Below, in pieces: positions 10,146-20,346 of a stretch of 64,000 bases of DNA (positions are counted from its first letter, which is position 1; each line of letters starts with the position of its first letter). Where the stretch lies: contig NC_079881.1 in NCBI RefSeq assembly GCF_029227915.1, positions 22,047,501 to 22,111,500 of the forward strand, given 5' to 3'. The notes under the pieces are model-generated. The model did not search any database, was not told where the DNA came from, and saw nothing but the letters and a program-made list of their open reading frames with translations. The position numbers and the translations under genes were made by a program. This DNA is from Hydractinia symbiolongicarpus (lineage: Eukaryota; Cnidaria; Hydrozoa; Anthoathecata; Hydractiniidae).

Positions 10146-10486
10146 TGGTGAGTTTTTATTTTACTTTTTAACCTCGTTCCTGGTGTATTTTGTCAGTTAC
10201 CAAGACTGTGTAGTTGTATAGTGAAATAAAAAAATCTTTATTCTTTTAGCGAGACTGAAGATTGCACGGAATTCGCAGAAATTGTAGTTTACTCAAAATC
10301 GTAATTTATGTTTGTCTATTTAAAAAATACATTGTCGTTTCGTTGTTTATTTACCGTGTGTTTCGTGTATTAAGTGTCCCATTAAGAGACCATCTCTTCA
10401 CTTATGAAACTTATCGTTGTCCTTCAGGATAGCCAACCGGTAGTTCTTAACATTATTTTATTTTAATAGAAAAAAGTAAATTATAG

Positions 10487-10853
10487 AAGTATCCTTTAAA
10501 AGAAAATGTAACTGTGCGAATCACATAGAAAATTACAGCAATTTAATAGACTATAAGTCGGGAAAGAGAGTTAAAAAAGTCATTGTTGAAGACTTATTGA
10601 GGCCTGATGTGCTTCCGCCGAATAAAGGACGACACATTTGTGAAGACTGTTTAAAGCGAAATGCCACTGAATGTGACGAAGAAGTGGAAAGCAGTGAAAA
10701 TATGGACGATGCTGAGATAAAAAATGTGAATAACTCTGAAAGCCATGATAGAGCGACAGAAAAGCTAATAGAAGAAGTTATTACTTTAATTTAGAATGAC
10801 GTTAAGGATATTTCGTTACGAGAATCGTGTAAATCAATAGATGAACTGACTGA
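10487..10853 (+). pseudogene. Cys-rich second segment of HIRAN-like gene, unit 1
   Basis: The frame carries KRKCNCANHIENYSNLI, then LLRPDVLPPNKGRHICEDC and an acidic run. Paired cysteines (CNC and CEDC) suggest a small zinc-binding unit. A TAG at 10792-10794 interrupts it, after which the same frame continues NDVKDISLRESCKS to the unit border. The full continuation is only found after unit 3. I recall similar proteins, of unknown function and in many copies, in Hydra-like genomes. Confidence 0.5.
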
Positions 10854-10855
10854 AT

Positions 10856-11330
10856 CATCAAGGGAATTCCACAATTTTGTATCAATTGACTTCGGTCAAG
10901 CAATAGGTTGTTTCCATTTCATAGTGCTAAGATGGTCAGGTTCTGTTGATTGCTGAGAAAGAACACTGTGGGAGTTATCCGGGTTAGCTTTCAGCAGCCG
11001 AGACTTTTCAGTGGAATCAACAGCTAGCACATCTTGCATAACAACTTTACACGGTTTTAATGTCCAATGCTTAGTGGAAGGAAGTAACGAAGAATCACAG
11101 GTAGCAGGAAGGACAGAGGAGTTAGTAATAACGAAATCGATATCCAGAGGGGTAGTCCTAATACGGTCAGGGTCTACATCGTTGGGGGTATCATTGTTTG
11201 AAAAATTTAACTTTGTTGTAGACCATAAAAATTCCACGAGCCAGCCTAAGCTTGGTGGGAGCGACAGAAAACAATTAGGTTGGGCTCAGCAGGCATGTTT
11301 TTCATGCCATCCCACGACTCTACCTATTGA
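10856..11330 (-). pseudogene. Duplicated 5' end of RLE element, unit 2
   Basis: The frame (113 codons at 11237-10896) matches the N-terminal region at 9096-8671, including the TGA that interrupts the first copy. It cannot encode a working protein because the RT part is absent; the duplication breakpoint lies just inside the RT gene. Confidence 0.85.
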
Positions 11331-11570
11331 CCCCTTGCGTGTCAGTACTATCTGTCTATTGCTGAATACTTCACTTATAACTGGTGACTGACAATAGGGA
11401 GTGTGATGTTATATGCAACAGAAAAATAACAGAAAAATAACACACATACATACACACACAAAACAAAATAAGCAAAAGAATATAAAGTAAGGGTCTAGTC
11501 TTTCCCAGTGTCAATCTGTCTTTCCAGATTGTCATTCGTTATTATCCTTTCGGACAGTAGCAATAAGAAA

Positions 11571-11706
11571 ATAATTTACAACGAGGTGGCAAGCCACCGC
11601 AATGATGAACTCAACCTGTTAGGTCTTTGGAAATAAGCTAGAGGTTGTACTCCTCTAGAGAACATGCCTCAAAAAGCACAAGTCTCCCTTTTTACAAGGA
11701 CTTAAT
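11571..11706 (+). repeat. Three-hairpin module, copy 6
   Basis: Unit 2 counterpart of the module at 9352, with the same stems and loops. Confidence 0.8.
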
Positions 11707-11879
11707 TAAAAAAAAATATAAAAAAAAATAAAAAGGACACAACGGACTTTATCAGAAAATAATATACATACAAGATTTGTAAAAATCTGTTAAAATGTTT
11801 TAAAATGAAGTAACAATGAACTCATTAAAAAGCTATGTGCTATACAATTGCTAAAAGAACTAACAGTTCGGGAGTTGAC

Positions 11880-12014
11880 ACGAAAAGGGAAACCACTACC
11901 CATCTGGGAAACAGTTTCCCATAACACAGTAGTCAGGTTTCCCGTATGGGAAACCATTTCCTAAACCTAGTTTTGAGAAACCGTTTCCTATTTCAGTATT
12001 GGTTTCCCGTTTCA
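11880..12014. repeat. GGGAAAC palindrome cluster, unit 2
   Basis: Unit 2 counterpart of the cluster at 9666, with the same box order and the same 20-nt palindrome. Confidence 0.75.
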
Positions 12015-12018
12015 AAAA

Positions 12019-12350
12019 ATGTTAATTTTAAAATGCGTTTTCAAAAAATCAACTAAGATAATAATAAAAGATTCTTTTATTAAGGGTTATCATATTTTCA
12101 AAATCACTCCACATAATGATGTTAAAATGGAAGTGGAAAAAGAAGCAGATAATGAATTTGAGCCTTTTGCTGTGATAGTGAAAATGCCGAATTTAGAAAA
12201 CATCATTCCAGAGCTTCATCGAGAAGTCACACGATCTGAAAAGACAGGACACGGCCAGAATAAGTAATGCGAAATAAGTGGTTGGGAGAATTCCTGCAAA
12301 CCTTGGGAAACGTTTTTGTGATCTGGAGAGAGTGTCTTTAAAAATAGTTT
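12019..12350 (+). pseudogene. HIRAN-like N-terminal ORF, unit 2
   Basis: Same 82 codons as unit 1 with one Cys-to-Ser change near the end. A deletion of about 10 bp follows the stop relative to unit 1, which removes the AGK start of the continuation. Confidence 0.5.
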
Positions 12351-12694
12351 GGTGAGTTTTTATTTTACTTTTTAACCTCGTTCCTGGTGTATTTTGTCAG
12401 TTACCAAGACGGTGTAGTTGTATAGTGAAATAAAAAAATCTTTATTCTTTTAGCGAGACTGAAGATTGCACGGAATTCGCAGAAATTGTAGTTTACTCAA
12501 AATCGTAATTTATGTTTGTCTATTTAAAAAATACATTGTCGTTTCGTTGTTTATTTACTGTGTGTTTCGTGTATTAAGTGTCCCATTAAGAGACCATCTC
12601 TTCACTTATGAAACTTATCGTTCTCCTTCAGGATAGCCAACCGGTAGTTCTTAACATTATTTTTTTATTTTAATAGAAAAAAGTAAATTATAGA

Positions 12695-13060
12695 AGTATC
12701 CCTTAAAAGAAAATGTAACTGGGCGAATCACATAGAAAATTACAGCAATTTAATTGACTATAAGTCGGGAAAGAGAGTTAAAAAAGTCATTGTTGAAGAC
12801 TTATTGAGGCCTGATGTGCTTCCGCCGAATAAAGGACGACACATTTGTGAAGACTGTTTAAAGCGAAATGCCACTGAATGTGACGAAGAAGTGGAAAGCA
12901 GTGAAAATATGGACGATGCTGAGATAAAAAATGTGAATAACTCTGAAAGCCATGATAGAGCGACAGAAAAGCTAATAGAAGAAGTTATTACTTTAATTTA
13001 GAATGACGTTAAGGATATTTCGTTACGAGAATCGTGTAAATCAATAGACGAACTGACTGA
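12695..13060 (+). pseudogene. Cys-rich second segment of HIRAN-like gene, unit 2
   Basis: Copy of the 10487-10853 segment with the same TAG stop (12999-13001). In this unit the first Cys pair reads CNWANH rather than CNCANH, a loss of one putative zinc ligand. Confidence 0.5.
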
Positions 13061-13062
13061 AT

Positions 13063-13537
13063 CATCAAGGGAATTCCACAATTTTGTATCAATTGACTTC
13101 GGTCAAGCAATAGGTTGTTTCCATTTCATAGTGCTAAGATGGTCAGGTTCTGTTGATTGCTGAGAAAGAACACTGTGGGAGTTATCCGGGTTAGCTTTCA
13201 GCAGCCGAGACTTTTCAGTGGAATCAACAGCTAGCACATCTTGCATAACAACTTTACACGGTTTTAATGTCCAATGCTTAGTGGAAGGAAGTAACGAAGA
13301 ATCACAGGTAGCAGGAAGGACAGAGGAGTTAGTAATAACGAAATCGATATCCAGAGGGGTAGTCCTAATACGGTCAGGGTCTACATCGTTGGGGGTATCA
13401 TTGTTTGAAAAATTTAACTTTGTTGTAGACCATAAAAATTCCACGAGCCAGCCTAAGCTTGGTGGGAGCGACAGAAAACAATTAGGTTGGGCTCAGCAGG
13501 CATGTTTTTCATGCCATCCCACGACTCTACCTATTGA
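13063..13537 (-). pseudogene. Duplicated 5' end of RLE element, unit 3
   Basis: Identical by eye to the unit 2 copy. Open frame 13444-13103. Confidence 0.85.
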
Positions 13538-13777
13538 CCCCTTGCGTGTCAGTACTATCTGTCTATTGCTGAATACTTCACTTATAACTGGTGACTGACA
13601 ATAGGGAGTGTGATGTTATATGCAACAGAAAAATAACAGAAAAATAACACACATACATACACACACAAAACAAAATAAGCAAAAGAATATAAAGTAAGGG
13701 TCTAGTCTTTCCCAGTGTCAATCTGTCTTTCCAGATTGTCATTCGTTATTATCCTTTCGGACAGTAGCAATAAGAAA

Positions 13778-13913
13778 ATAATTTACAACGAGGTGGCAAG
13801 CCACCGCAATGATGAACTCAACCTGTTAGGTCTTTGGAAATAAGCTAGAGGTTGTACTCCTCTAGAGAACATGCCTCAAAAAGCACAAGTCTCCCTTTTT
13901 ACAAGGACTTAAT
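13778..13913 (+). repeat. Three-hairpin module, copy 7
   Basis: Unit 3 counterpart, identical by eye to the unit 2 copy. Confidence 0.8.
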
Positions 13914-14086
13914 TAAAAAAAAATATAAAAAAAAATAAAAAGGACACAACGGACTTTATCAGAAAATAATATACATACAAGATTTGTAAAAATCTGTTAA
14001 AATGTTTTAAAATGAAGTAACAATGAACTCATTAAAAAGCTATGTGCTATACAATTGCTAAAAGAACTAACAGTTCGGGAGTTGAC

Positions 14087-14221
14087 ACGAAAAGGGAAAC
14101 CACTACCCATCTGGGAAACAGTTTCCCATAACACAGTAGTCAGGTTTCCCGTATGGGAAACCATTTCCTAAACCTAGTTTTGAGAAACCGTTTCCTATTT
14201 CAGTATTGGTTTCCCGTTTCA
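14087..14221. repeat. GGGAAAC palindrome cluster, unit 3
   Basis: Unit 3 counterpart of the cluster at 9666. Confidence 0.75.
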
Positions 14222-14225
14222 AAAA

Positions 14226-14557
14226 ATGTTAATTTTAAAATGCGTTTTCAAAAAATCAACTAAGATAATAATAAAAGATTCTTTTATTAAGGGTTATCAT
14301 ATTTTCAAAATCACTCCACATAATGATGTTAAAATGGAAGTGGAAAAAGAAGCAGATAATGAATTTGAGCCTTTTGCTGTGATAGTGAAAATGCCGAATT
14401 TAGAAAACATCATTCCAGAGCTTCATCGAGAAGTCACACGATCTGAAAAGACAGGACACGGCCAGAATAAGTAATGCGAAATAAGTGGTTGGGAGAATTC
14501 CTGCAAACCTTGGGAAACGTTTTTGTGATCTGGAGAGAGTGTCTTTAAAAATAGTTT
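14226..14557 (+). pseudogene. HIRAN-like N-terminal ORF, unit 3
   Basis: Same sequence as unit 2. This is the copy that stands in line with the rest of the gene (14902 onward), so if the locus ever produced a full-length protein it would have started here or in an ancestor of this unit. Confidence 0.5.
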
Positions 14558-14901
14558 GGTGAGTTTTTATTTTACTTTTTAACCTCGTTCCTGGTGTATT
14601 TTGTCAGTTACCAAGACGGTGTAGTTGTATAGTGAAATAAAAAAATCTTTATTCTTTTAGCGAGACTGAAGATTGCACGGAATTCGCAGAAATTGTAGTT
14701 TACTCAAAATCGTAATTTATGTTTGTCTATTTAAAAAATACATTGTCGTTTCGTTGTTTATTTACTGTGTGTTTCGTGTATTAAGTGTCCCATTAAGAGA
14801 CCATCTCTTCACTTATGAAACTCATCGTTCTCCTTCAGGATAGCCAACCGGTAGTTCTTAACATTATTTTTTTATTTTAATAGAAAAAAGTAAATTATAG
14901 A

Positions 14902-17060
14902 AGTATCCCTTAAAAGAAAATGTAACTGGGCGAATCACATAGAAAATTACAGCAATTTAATTGACTATAAGTCGGGAAAGAGAGTTAAAAAAGTCATTGT
15001 TGAAGACTTATTGAGGCCTGATGTGCTTCCGCCGAATAAAGGACGACACATTTGTGAAGACTGTTTAAAGCGAAATGCCACTGAATGTGACGAAGAAGTG
15101 GAAAGCAGTGAAAATATGGACGATGCTGAGATAAAAAATGTGAATAACTCTGAAAGCCATGATAGAGCGACAGAAAAGCTAATAGAAGAAGTTATTACTT
15201 TAATTTAGAATGACGTTAAGGATATTTCGTTACGAGAATCGTGTAAATCAATAGACGAACTGACTGAATATGACGCGAAAAAATGGCTCTTAAATCGATC
15301 ACTGAAGTTAGTAACTGTTCTTTCCAAATTACTAAACTTAAGCCTTGTTTCCAACTCGTCAACTTCAAAAATTGCAGAATGCATTGAAATGATTTACGGT
15401 TTTCATAAAAAACGTTTAGTTTTACCAATCTCACTTCGTAAAAACTTGCTGACATACAGTCTATCCAACAGTAAATTGTTAGTAAACTTGAACAGCGATT
15501 TCATGCCAGCAGGTTCCTATTGGCATATTTCGAAGTGGTTTAATGATCATGGAAGGTATCCAGTCAAATTTCCTGAAGGAGTTGTTTGGGGTTGTATTTG
15601 ATAACGAACAGTTCGCCGGAAAAAAATTACGGAGTAAGGGCAGACCGCGGGTCCGTTTCTGTTAGTGTTAGTGCAAGTAAAGCTTACCTATGCATAAACC
15701 CATCCGATTTACAAGAACAAGAAAAACTAAAACCAACTCATTGGTTATTTGATGAATTGTCTGAGAAAGAGAAGAATCTCCTATCTTCGCCAAATGAGAA
15801 GTGCAGCGGTTGTTATCAAAAAACCCGGAACCAATTGATCGAAGATCGGTTGCAAACAGTATTCGACAAACAAATAATGAATGCCATTGAAGAAAAAAGA
15901 GCATATACGGACAATATCGATACTCTAGTAAAAACAAAGAACGAAGTTAATTCTGAAAAGAAATGCATCGATTGCAATGCATAGACTCTGCACAAATTGT
16001 TCCGGATAGCTGCGAAAGGAAAAGTTCTCCATACGCGAGGTTGAATTAATATCAACTCATATTTATCCATACAAACATTTTTTATTCCCTAACGAGTCCA
16101 ATAATGTAAAAACGATTGTTGGAGAACCTGATATGTTAAATCCTAATGGCTTCGAAAATATTGCTATTATCCTCAGAAATATTGGTATGCGTGCTGGAAT
16201 ACATAAGTAAGTTGTGGATGGGAAACGACAGTGGCTGTACGTTGAAAACGATGGTGCAATATATCGTATCATAATCAAACTAATAAAGAACGTCTTACAA
16301 TGTCCGAAGTGTAAAGTTTCCATTTATAAGGAGGAAAATTTTGAGGATCATGCTTGTTATGTTTTATTAAATATTGAACCAGAACACGAATTTGATTGGA
16401 TCGTTTTGATTACCGGTGTACTCCATTACGAAATGAATAGCGCACGATCATTTATGCAATTAAATTGGTCAATCTTTATGGAAAATATTGCAACAGAGCT
16501 CGGATTTACAAGTGACAATGCGTTAAAATATATACGCAAAGGTAGCCATCATCACAAACTTTGGTAAATATTAGAAGTTACGTACTTAGCATATGTACGA
16601 TACTGTTTAACAAACACTTTGCCAATGACGTCTCAAGCTTATTGGTTATACGTTGCAGATGTAAAAGACCCAAATTACATATATATGCAACAAATGATTT
16701 TTACATTTTTGCACGCCTTGATGCTTCTGCAAAGGTAGTCGTAGTGGTTCCTCAACAGCAATATCAAAAGCCAAAAACCGACTCAAGCTTTTATTCTTCG
16801 GACAAAATCATCCTACGTACAGGGAAATCGTGTATTATGAAGAAACACGGAACATCAGACTTCCCAATGCGGTTAAAAAATTACTGGATGAATCCTTGAC
16901 TACCAGTAGAATTGGAAATAAAGGTCATTACCAGGGGGGATGCATTGCTGAAGGAGATTAATAAAGCAGCCAAACAATGGGTGATTGGTGTTCCAACACA
17001 TCTTTAGTGGCAAAGAAGTTTCAGAAACTTGGACAAGTTATCTTCCGTTAGTTATCATAT
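14902..17060 (+). pseudogene. Unknown multi-copy gene, main body, decayed
   Basis: Starting from the Cys-rich segment, one frame passes a TAG at 15206 and runs to 15601. It contains WLLNRSLKLVTVLSKLLN, KKRLVLPISLRKNLL and PAGSYWHISKWFNDHG. Frameshifts then lead through VFDNEQFAGK (about 15593), a long segment to 15984, a segment with CSGC and CIDC pairs, EHEFDWIVLITGVLHYEMN (about 16385-16440), TSQAYWLYVADVKDPNYIYMQQ and FGQNHPTYREIVYYEE, ending near INKAAKQWVIGVP at 17000. At least five frameshifts or stops kill it. I recall long proteins with DNEQ and LHYEMN-type signatures in many copies in Hydra and bivalves, function unknown. Its repetition suggests a mobile origin. Confidence 0.5.
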
Positions 17061-17420
17061 ATCTTTGAATACTTTAACGTGAAACATAAATAAAATATAC
17101 AAATGTATAACAAATATAAAATATATGGAACAAATTACAAATGCAATGAAATGTAAATATCTCTATGTACAGTTAAAAACAAAACATTATAAAAGGGAAT
17201 TAGGCTGTAATAAACTTTCTAAATGTAACATAAACGTTGTGATATACTAAAATTTGTTTCTTGGGCTGATCAAATTTTCTTTCAAGGCAATTATTTTCTG
17301 CATAAATTTTGTGCATTCAAAATTCTTAAATACTACAACATTTCCTTCTAGATCCGGAAAGCAACTTTGAAAGATGCTGGCATGAATTGAGAGAGTACTA
17401 TTAGTGTTAAGAGCGGCAGA
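17061..17420. other. No gene seen
   Basis: AT-rich spacer between the decayed gene body and the next open frame. A run of AAATATAAAATATATGG-like sequence sits near 17110. Confidence 0.4.
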
Positions 17421-17828
17421 GTGGAGCTTGGTAATGAATACATGCAAATAAGAGTTTTGCTACGACAAAACCAATACCTAATAAGCCCATTCAAAACAAA
17501 ACGTCATGTTAGTTTAGATGATTTAGAATTAGCCAATGACTTAGTTCATTTCACAACTAATGCACATGACAATTACACAAATTATCTGTCAACAGAAGGA
17601 CAAAATAATAAACATAACATGCTGTATGTAACAAAAAATAATAAACAACCTGATAAAGTAATTAGAGCAATGTCGAAAAAACAAATTCAGGTTAAAATAT
17701 ACAAGTTATTTGAAAAAATGAATCTCAACGAATGCACGTTATATTTAGAGTATTTCAAAAAGGTAGTGAAAAATAAAGCAAAGCAAACATGTATAGAGTT
17801 CTATCTTGAATTTGTAAAAGAAACTTAA
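17421..17828 (+). CDS. Lys/Asn-rich ORF, possible C-terminus of the decayed gene
   Basis: A 135-codon open frame whose first Met is codon 8. The product is basic and charged, with LDDLELANDLVHFTTNAHDNY and a predicted helical end (KKVVKNKAKQTCIEFYLEF). It follows the decayed gene on the same strand and may be its C-terminal part or a separate small protein. No catalytic motif is seen. Confidence 0.35.
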   Translation: MELGNEYMQIRVLLRQNQYLISPFKTKRHVSLDDLELANDLVHFTTNAHDNYTNYLSTEGQNNKHNMLYVTKNNKQPDKVIRAMSKKQIQVKIYKLFEKMNLNECTLYLEYFKKVVKNKAKQTCIEFYLEFVKET

Positions 17829-18267
17829 AATGTAAGCACTTTTTTACAAAAAAATAAACACAAAGAAAAAGAGCCTTCCATAATACACATAGTGAGAATA
17901 ATTCCCTATGTGTTATAAAAAGTAACAGTTGTTTTCTTTAGTCTAAAATCTATAGCCTAAATAAAATTAAAAATAGAAAAAAATAAAATTCTAAAATATA
18001 TTAGCTAGCTATACCATCATAAACAGAATCGGCAGAGTCAGTACATTCTTGATCAGTGACTACCAATCCTTTATTTTCAACAGTTTCAAGAGAGTCAATC
18101 TCCGCCGAACTTAAATCTTTTAGTTGTGATTGCGAGAAAGGTGTCGGAGGCATTGGTACTTGACAGACATTTGTTTGTTGTTTTGGCCATAGCCGCAATA
18201 AAAATTCTGCTCAGTGGTAGCATCGGTTGCAGACGACGGAGTATTTGTACTTATAAGATACCGTATC
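17829..18267. other. No gene called
   Basis: A 65-codon minus-strand frame (18198-18001) has no recognised motif and no supporting context. The rest is AT-rich. Confidence 0.4.
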
Positions 18268-18304
18268 CCAATGGTTGATAATAGCCCTTAATTGAAAATT
18301 TTTA
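18268..18304 (-). pseudogene. 37-bp scrap of USP coding sequence
   Basis: The stretch containing AATGGTTGATAATAGCCC and TTAATTGAAAA matches positions 5268-5304, part of the USP His-box region of copy A. It lies about 15 bases from the hairpin module at 18318. Confidence 0.8.
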
Positions 18305-18317
18305 ACATATAGAATAA

Positions 18318-18458
18318 GAAAATAATTTACAAAGAGGTGGCAAGCCACCGCAATGATGAACTCAACCTGTTAGGTCTTTGGAAATAAGCTAGAGGTTGTA
18401 CTCCTCTGGAGACAATGACTCTAAAAGCACAATTCTCCCTTTTTACAAGGAATTAATT
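18318..18458 (+). repeat. Three-hairpin module, copy 8
   Basis: First stem GAGGTGGCAAGCCACCGC; second TAGAGGTTGTACTCCTCT; third CTCCCTTTTTACAAGGAA. Flanking similarity with copy 3 continues to about 18540. Confidence 0.8.
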
Positions 18459-18806
18459 AAAAAATATATATAAAAAAAATAAAAAGGACACAACACATTT
18501 GAAAAGATGCACAGAACTTTAACCAAGGGCAGATAGGTTTCGTGACCAATCATTTATTAAATGTTTTTGCACACGTTTTATGCGTCTCCAATCATGGAAA
18601 CCAATAAGGCCTCTATGGATTACGTAAAAAGATGCTCCCGAGCTTCTCTCAAAAAGTGGAACTCATTCAACTTTTTCAACGCGTATTTCTTCTCTCAAGC
18701 TTTTCGGCCAATGAAATTCAAGAAAAATGTAAACATTGCGTAATCCTTTCAGTGACATAAAATTTGGCGCAATTCCTTTTCATAACAAGTTTAAGGAAAT
18801 ATCAAG

Positions 18807-19933
18807 ATGGCAGAGAGATGTACTTTTGAAAGCTCACAAGAAAAACTTAACAATCTTGCCCGATTGGCTAAATTTTATAATTGCCCACAAACTAACGAAG
18901 CCAGTATACCAGAAGGAGAAATATTGAACGAGGATGTACAGAGACGAAGCAAAGACTTTGTAACCAGAGGTTATAATTACTTCTACAACAACAGAATCAA
19001 CAGTCATCACGACAAGATGAGGATGATATTATAACTGACTTTTCACAAGCATCAGGAGAAAACACTTTGGCCAATTATGACGTTGAAATCTTCATAAACG
19101 AGATGGAAGGTTTCCCATGCTTATGGAATACTTCAACCAGGTCACACCATGACCAAAACATGAGAAAGACAGCATGGCAACAACTGGCAACAAAGTTTGA
19201 AAAACGAGGTTAGAGTATTTTCGTACATTGAACACTCGATAAAAACCCTAAGCAGACACAGAAAAAATTATCAACAATTATTGCATTAGGTTAGCTACCT
19301 ATATTTTTAAATGCTGTTTTCCAATCAAACTATATAGCTAAACTTAAAGATTTATTTATTTTAGTTGAATTCCTGAAAGCGCAGTGGAAAAACCTGTATA
19401 ATAACCTAAAACGATGCTTGGTAAGGCGTGCAGAATTGACACAATCTGGTGCAGCAGCACATACATTGCCGAAATGTAAATATTTCTCACAGTTGCAGTT
19501 CGTACAAGACGAAGACATGAATAAAGAGACTTCCAGTAATGTTTCTATGCCCCCACCTTCACCAATCACAAGTGATGGCATGATGAGCCCTAGTTCAAGC
19601 CTTTCGAAAAATCATGAAGAAGAAAACTTGGATAGTACTAGTAACTCTGTTGAACCTATTCCAAAGAAGCCACGACAAAGTCAGAGAAATAAAAGACCCC
19701 GCGTACAAGCTGCAACTGAAATAGACGTTCAATTTTTAAAAACATTGGAGGACATAAATTCAACGACTAGGGCTGCCCTACTTCTAAATGATGCAGAAGA
19801 CGACAAAGATATGATTTTTGCCAAAAGTATGCCAACGCCAACGTTAAGAAAGTTAGCAGCTCGAAAGAATAAAATTGCTAAGCTTAAAATTCAAACATTG
19901 TTGTTTGAGCTGGAGTTTGATGAAACTGCATGA
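18807..19933 (+). CDS. PIF/Harbinger-type MADF (Myb-like) DNA-binding protein
   Basis: The likely start is ATG 18807 (MAERCTFESSQ). A MADF-type domain is split by an intron: VEIFINEMEGFPCLWNTSTR and AWQQLATKFEKR up to a GT near 19207, then after an acceptor near 19361 EFLKAQWKNLYNNLKRCLV and YFSQLQFV. A Ser/Pro-rich stretch, a basic KKPRQSQRNKRPR segment (possible nuclear signal) and a coiled C-terminus follow. PIF/Harbinger elements encode such a second protein that brings the nuclease to DNA and the nucleus, and the DDE gene lies convergently downstream. The frame changes between 18807-19000 and the MADF exon, so an unrecognised small intron or a frameshift exists there. Confidence 0.65.
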
Positions 19934-20343
19934 TTTTAAGAATATCTTTTTTTAACATATATTCTATATTTTCAACGTTTTTACTTGTATATATATTACA
20001 CACTTTTTAGATGGTAGAAGTTACATTATGGGAAATATTTTTATAAAAGAGAGGTTACCTTCTTGTGTTATATGTTGGTTCTTTAATTGGCTTTTCTCTC
20101 CTTACTTCAGACATGTCTAAAAATCACTTTAAAAATAATTTAAGAGCGAATATGTCGATTTTATAGGAATCACTAAACCAAAAAGCATAATCGTTATTAA
20201 AAGTGTGTATCATATTTCAAAAAAAAAAATTCACTTATATATATAGTTATATATTTCCATATTTTATATTTTTTTTCTTGTATGTAGTTATATATAGTTG
20301 CAAATATTTTTGCTGGTTTGTACTTTACTTGTTTTTTTTTTTG
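19934..20343. other. Intergenic, no gene
   Basis: T-rich DNA between the two convergent Harbinger genes. A low-complexity poly-T/TATA region (20215-20345) includes an open frame that I regard as chance. Confidence 0.6.
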
Positions 20344-20346
20344 CAG

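Larger units (their letters stand above)
8629..15267. repeat. 2.2-kb tandem triplication
   Basis: Units span 8629-10853 (2225 bp), 10854-13060 (2207 bp) and 13061-15267 (2207 bp). Each joins the 5' end of the RLE element (minus) to a hairpin module, a cluster of GGGAAAC palindromes and the first part of a HIRAN-like gene (plus). Units 2 and 3 look almost identical; I noticed one difference, T at 12616 against C at 14823. Unit 1 is more diverged and lacks a ~10-bp deletion shared by the other two, so units 2 and 3 arose later. Breakpoints are CTGACTGA|ATCATCAAGG. Confidence 0.92.

Noticed and set aside
18561-18743. 60-codon ORF before the Harbinger MADF gene
   Set aside because: No domain and no link in frame to the MADF exon; likely element flank or untranslated DNA.
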